Assembly: GCA_026419705.1 (NCBI GenBank)
Contig: JANZYY010000014.1
Location: 1 to 23,034, forward strand
Reading direction: 5' to 3'
DNA length: 23,034 nt
DNA from: Fischerella sp.
GTDB taxonomy: Bacteria; Cyanobacteriota; Cyanobacteriia; Cyanobacteriales; Nostocaceae
How positions within the stretch are numbered: the first letter of the stretch is position 1; each line of letters opens with the position of its first letter. Shown here in pieces: positions 22,550-23,034 of this stretch. Position numbers and translations under genes: made by a program. The notes under the pieces are model-generated. The model saw nothing but the letters and a program-made list of their open reading frames with translations, ran no database searches and had not been told where the DNA came from.

Positions 22550-22577
22550 ATTCCCAATTCCCAATCCCCAATTCCCC
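22550..22577. repeat. Heptamer array ATTCCCA/ATCCCCA
   Basis: Units ATTCCCA, ATTCCCA, ATCCCCA, ATTCCCC in 7-bp register, in the gap between two minus-strand genes. Same family as the array in ruvX. Confidence 0.75.
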
Positions 22578-22590
22578 TCTCCCTTTCCTC

Positions 22591-23034
22591 TCACTCCCGC
22601 CAGTGTACTTTCACAAAATACGCTTCTCGTCCCCAAACGTCATGGGTACGTGTTATGTTTTCAGTTTCTAAATTAAAGGGAATTGCAGTTGTCAAGTAAC
22701 GCTGTGCTAAAGCACCTATATCAGGGGCTAGTTCCGCTGCTGTTGTTGCTGCTAATCCTAAGCCAACGAGTTGTTCAATCGGTCCTCGCGGTAGCAAAAC
22801 ATGAGCACCTACTGCAAGTCCAGCTGTCAGCAGCATTGCTACTGATAAATTTGTACCGCAACGGGGATGTACAGCTAAATGCCATTCTCCATTCGTCAGC
22901 CGATGTAGGGCTAGTGTAACCGCGCGTCGCAAATCGCTAATATTGACATCACCATAAAGGAAAAATCCTTGGTCTGTAGACAAACCCCTTAAAAGTTCGT
23001 TGTCTACCTGAAAATTGCTGGAGGTGACCAGAGG
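22591..23034 (-). CDS. DUF6391-type protein, 5' end outside the window
   Basis: The frame is open to the right window edge (17 codons beyond the first possible TTG start), so the N-terminal part is missing. The 147 visible residues include the phrase GLSTDQGFFLYGDVNISD, the conserved AVHPRCGTNLSV, a hydrophobic segment (AMLLTAGLAVGAHVLL), a second weaker one (LVGLGLAATTAAEL), and a C-terminal end (THDVWGREAYFVKVHW). This matches my recollection of DUF6391 proteins of cyanobacteria, membrane-associated and of unknown function. The HPRCGTNL motif, with Cys and His, could be a metal or active site; that is conjecture. Confidence 0.72.
   Translation of the reverse strand, partial: PLVTSSNFQVDNELLRGLSTDQGFFLYGDVNISDLRRAVTLALHRLTNGEWHLAVHPRCGTNLSVAMLLTAGLAVGAHVLLPRGPIEQLVGLGLAATTAAELAPDIGALAQRYLTTAIPFNLETENITRTHDVWGREAYFVKVHWRE

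Noticed and set aside
1..23034. tRNA, rRNA, tmRNA, RNase P RNA, CRISPR arrays and complete insertion sequences
   Set aside because: None of their signatures was found by reading both strands; repeats present are short cyanobacterial filler, not spacers with regular intervals.

Overview
The window comes from a cyanobacterium, probably a filamentous, heterocyst-forming type (Nostocales-like). Evidence: a full-length D1 gene (psbA), chlB of the dark-operative protochlorophyllide reductase, PAM68- and Ycf37-like photosystem assembly factors, many GCGATCGC (HIP1) octamers, and many short heptanucleotide arrays (STRR-type) and palindromic filler repeats between genes. No tRNA, rRNA, CRISPR array, prophage or intact insertion sequence was found.

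Layout. 1-745: an unrecognised 218-aa gene converging on aroF. 745-3750 (minus): aroF (DAHP synthase); a gene-poor stretch with a strong hairpin and a possible small RNA; then a LURP-one-like gene, rpsO and PAM68. 4069-5574: glpK. 5600-6000: a nested, GC-rich repeat island. 6011-7537 (minus): chlB. 7846-8523: a HicAB toxin-antitoxin locus whose toxin carries two lesions while the antitoxin is intact. 8784-12103 (minus): Ycf37-like TPR protein, periplasmic solute-binding protein, rplT, rpmI, a terminator and psbA (Glu130, high-light type D1). 12340-14301: HIT protein and comM/yifB, divergent. 14847-16256: small exported protein converging on an RsmB-type RNA methyltransferase. 16257-16904: a gene-poor stretch with an imperfect tandem repeat and a broken small ORF. 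17330-21196 (plus): GNAT, ruvX, DUF3727 protein and YqeG phosphatase. 21484-23034 (minus): a glycosyltransferase and the C-terminal part of a DUF6391-type protein that runs off the right edge.

How the genes relate. Several serve the photosynthetic apparatus: D1 itself, PAM68 beside rpsO, Ycf37 for photosystem I, and ChlB for chlorophyll synthesis in the dark. Most others are housekeeping genes for translation, the shikimate pathway, glycerol use and DNA processing.

The most notable theme is intergenic-type repeat DNA inside genes or their start regions. Two heptamer arrays lie inside the ruvX reading frame between its only plausible start and the catalytic domain. A 30-bp palindrome lies in frame in the inter-domain linker of comM. 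Filler sequence supplies both the leader codons and a perfect Shine-Dalgarno sequence of the solute-binding protein. A heptamer array abuts the aroF start codon. I saw no clear new multi-gene system; the repeat-in-gene cases and the candidate RNA elements are the best leads.
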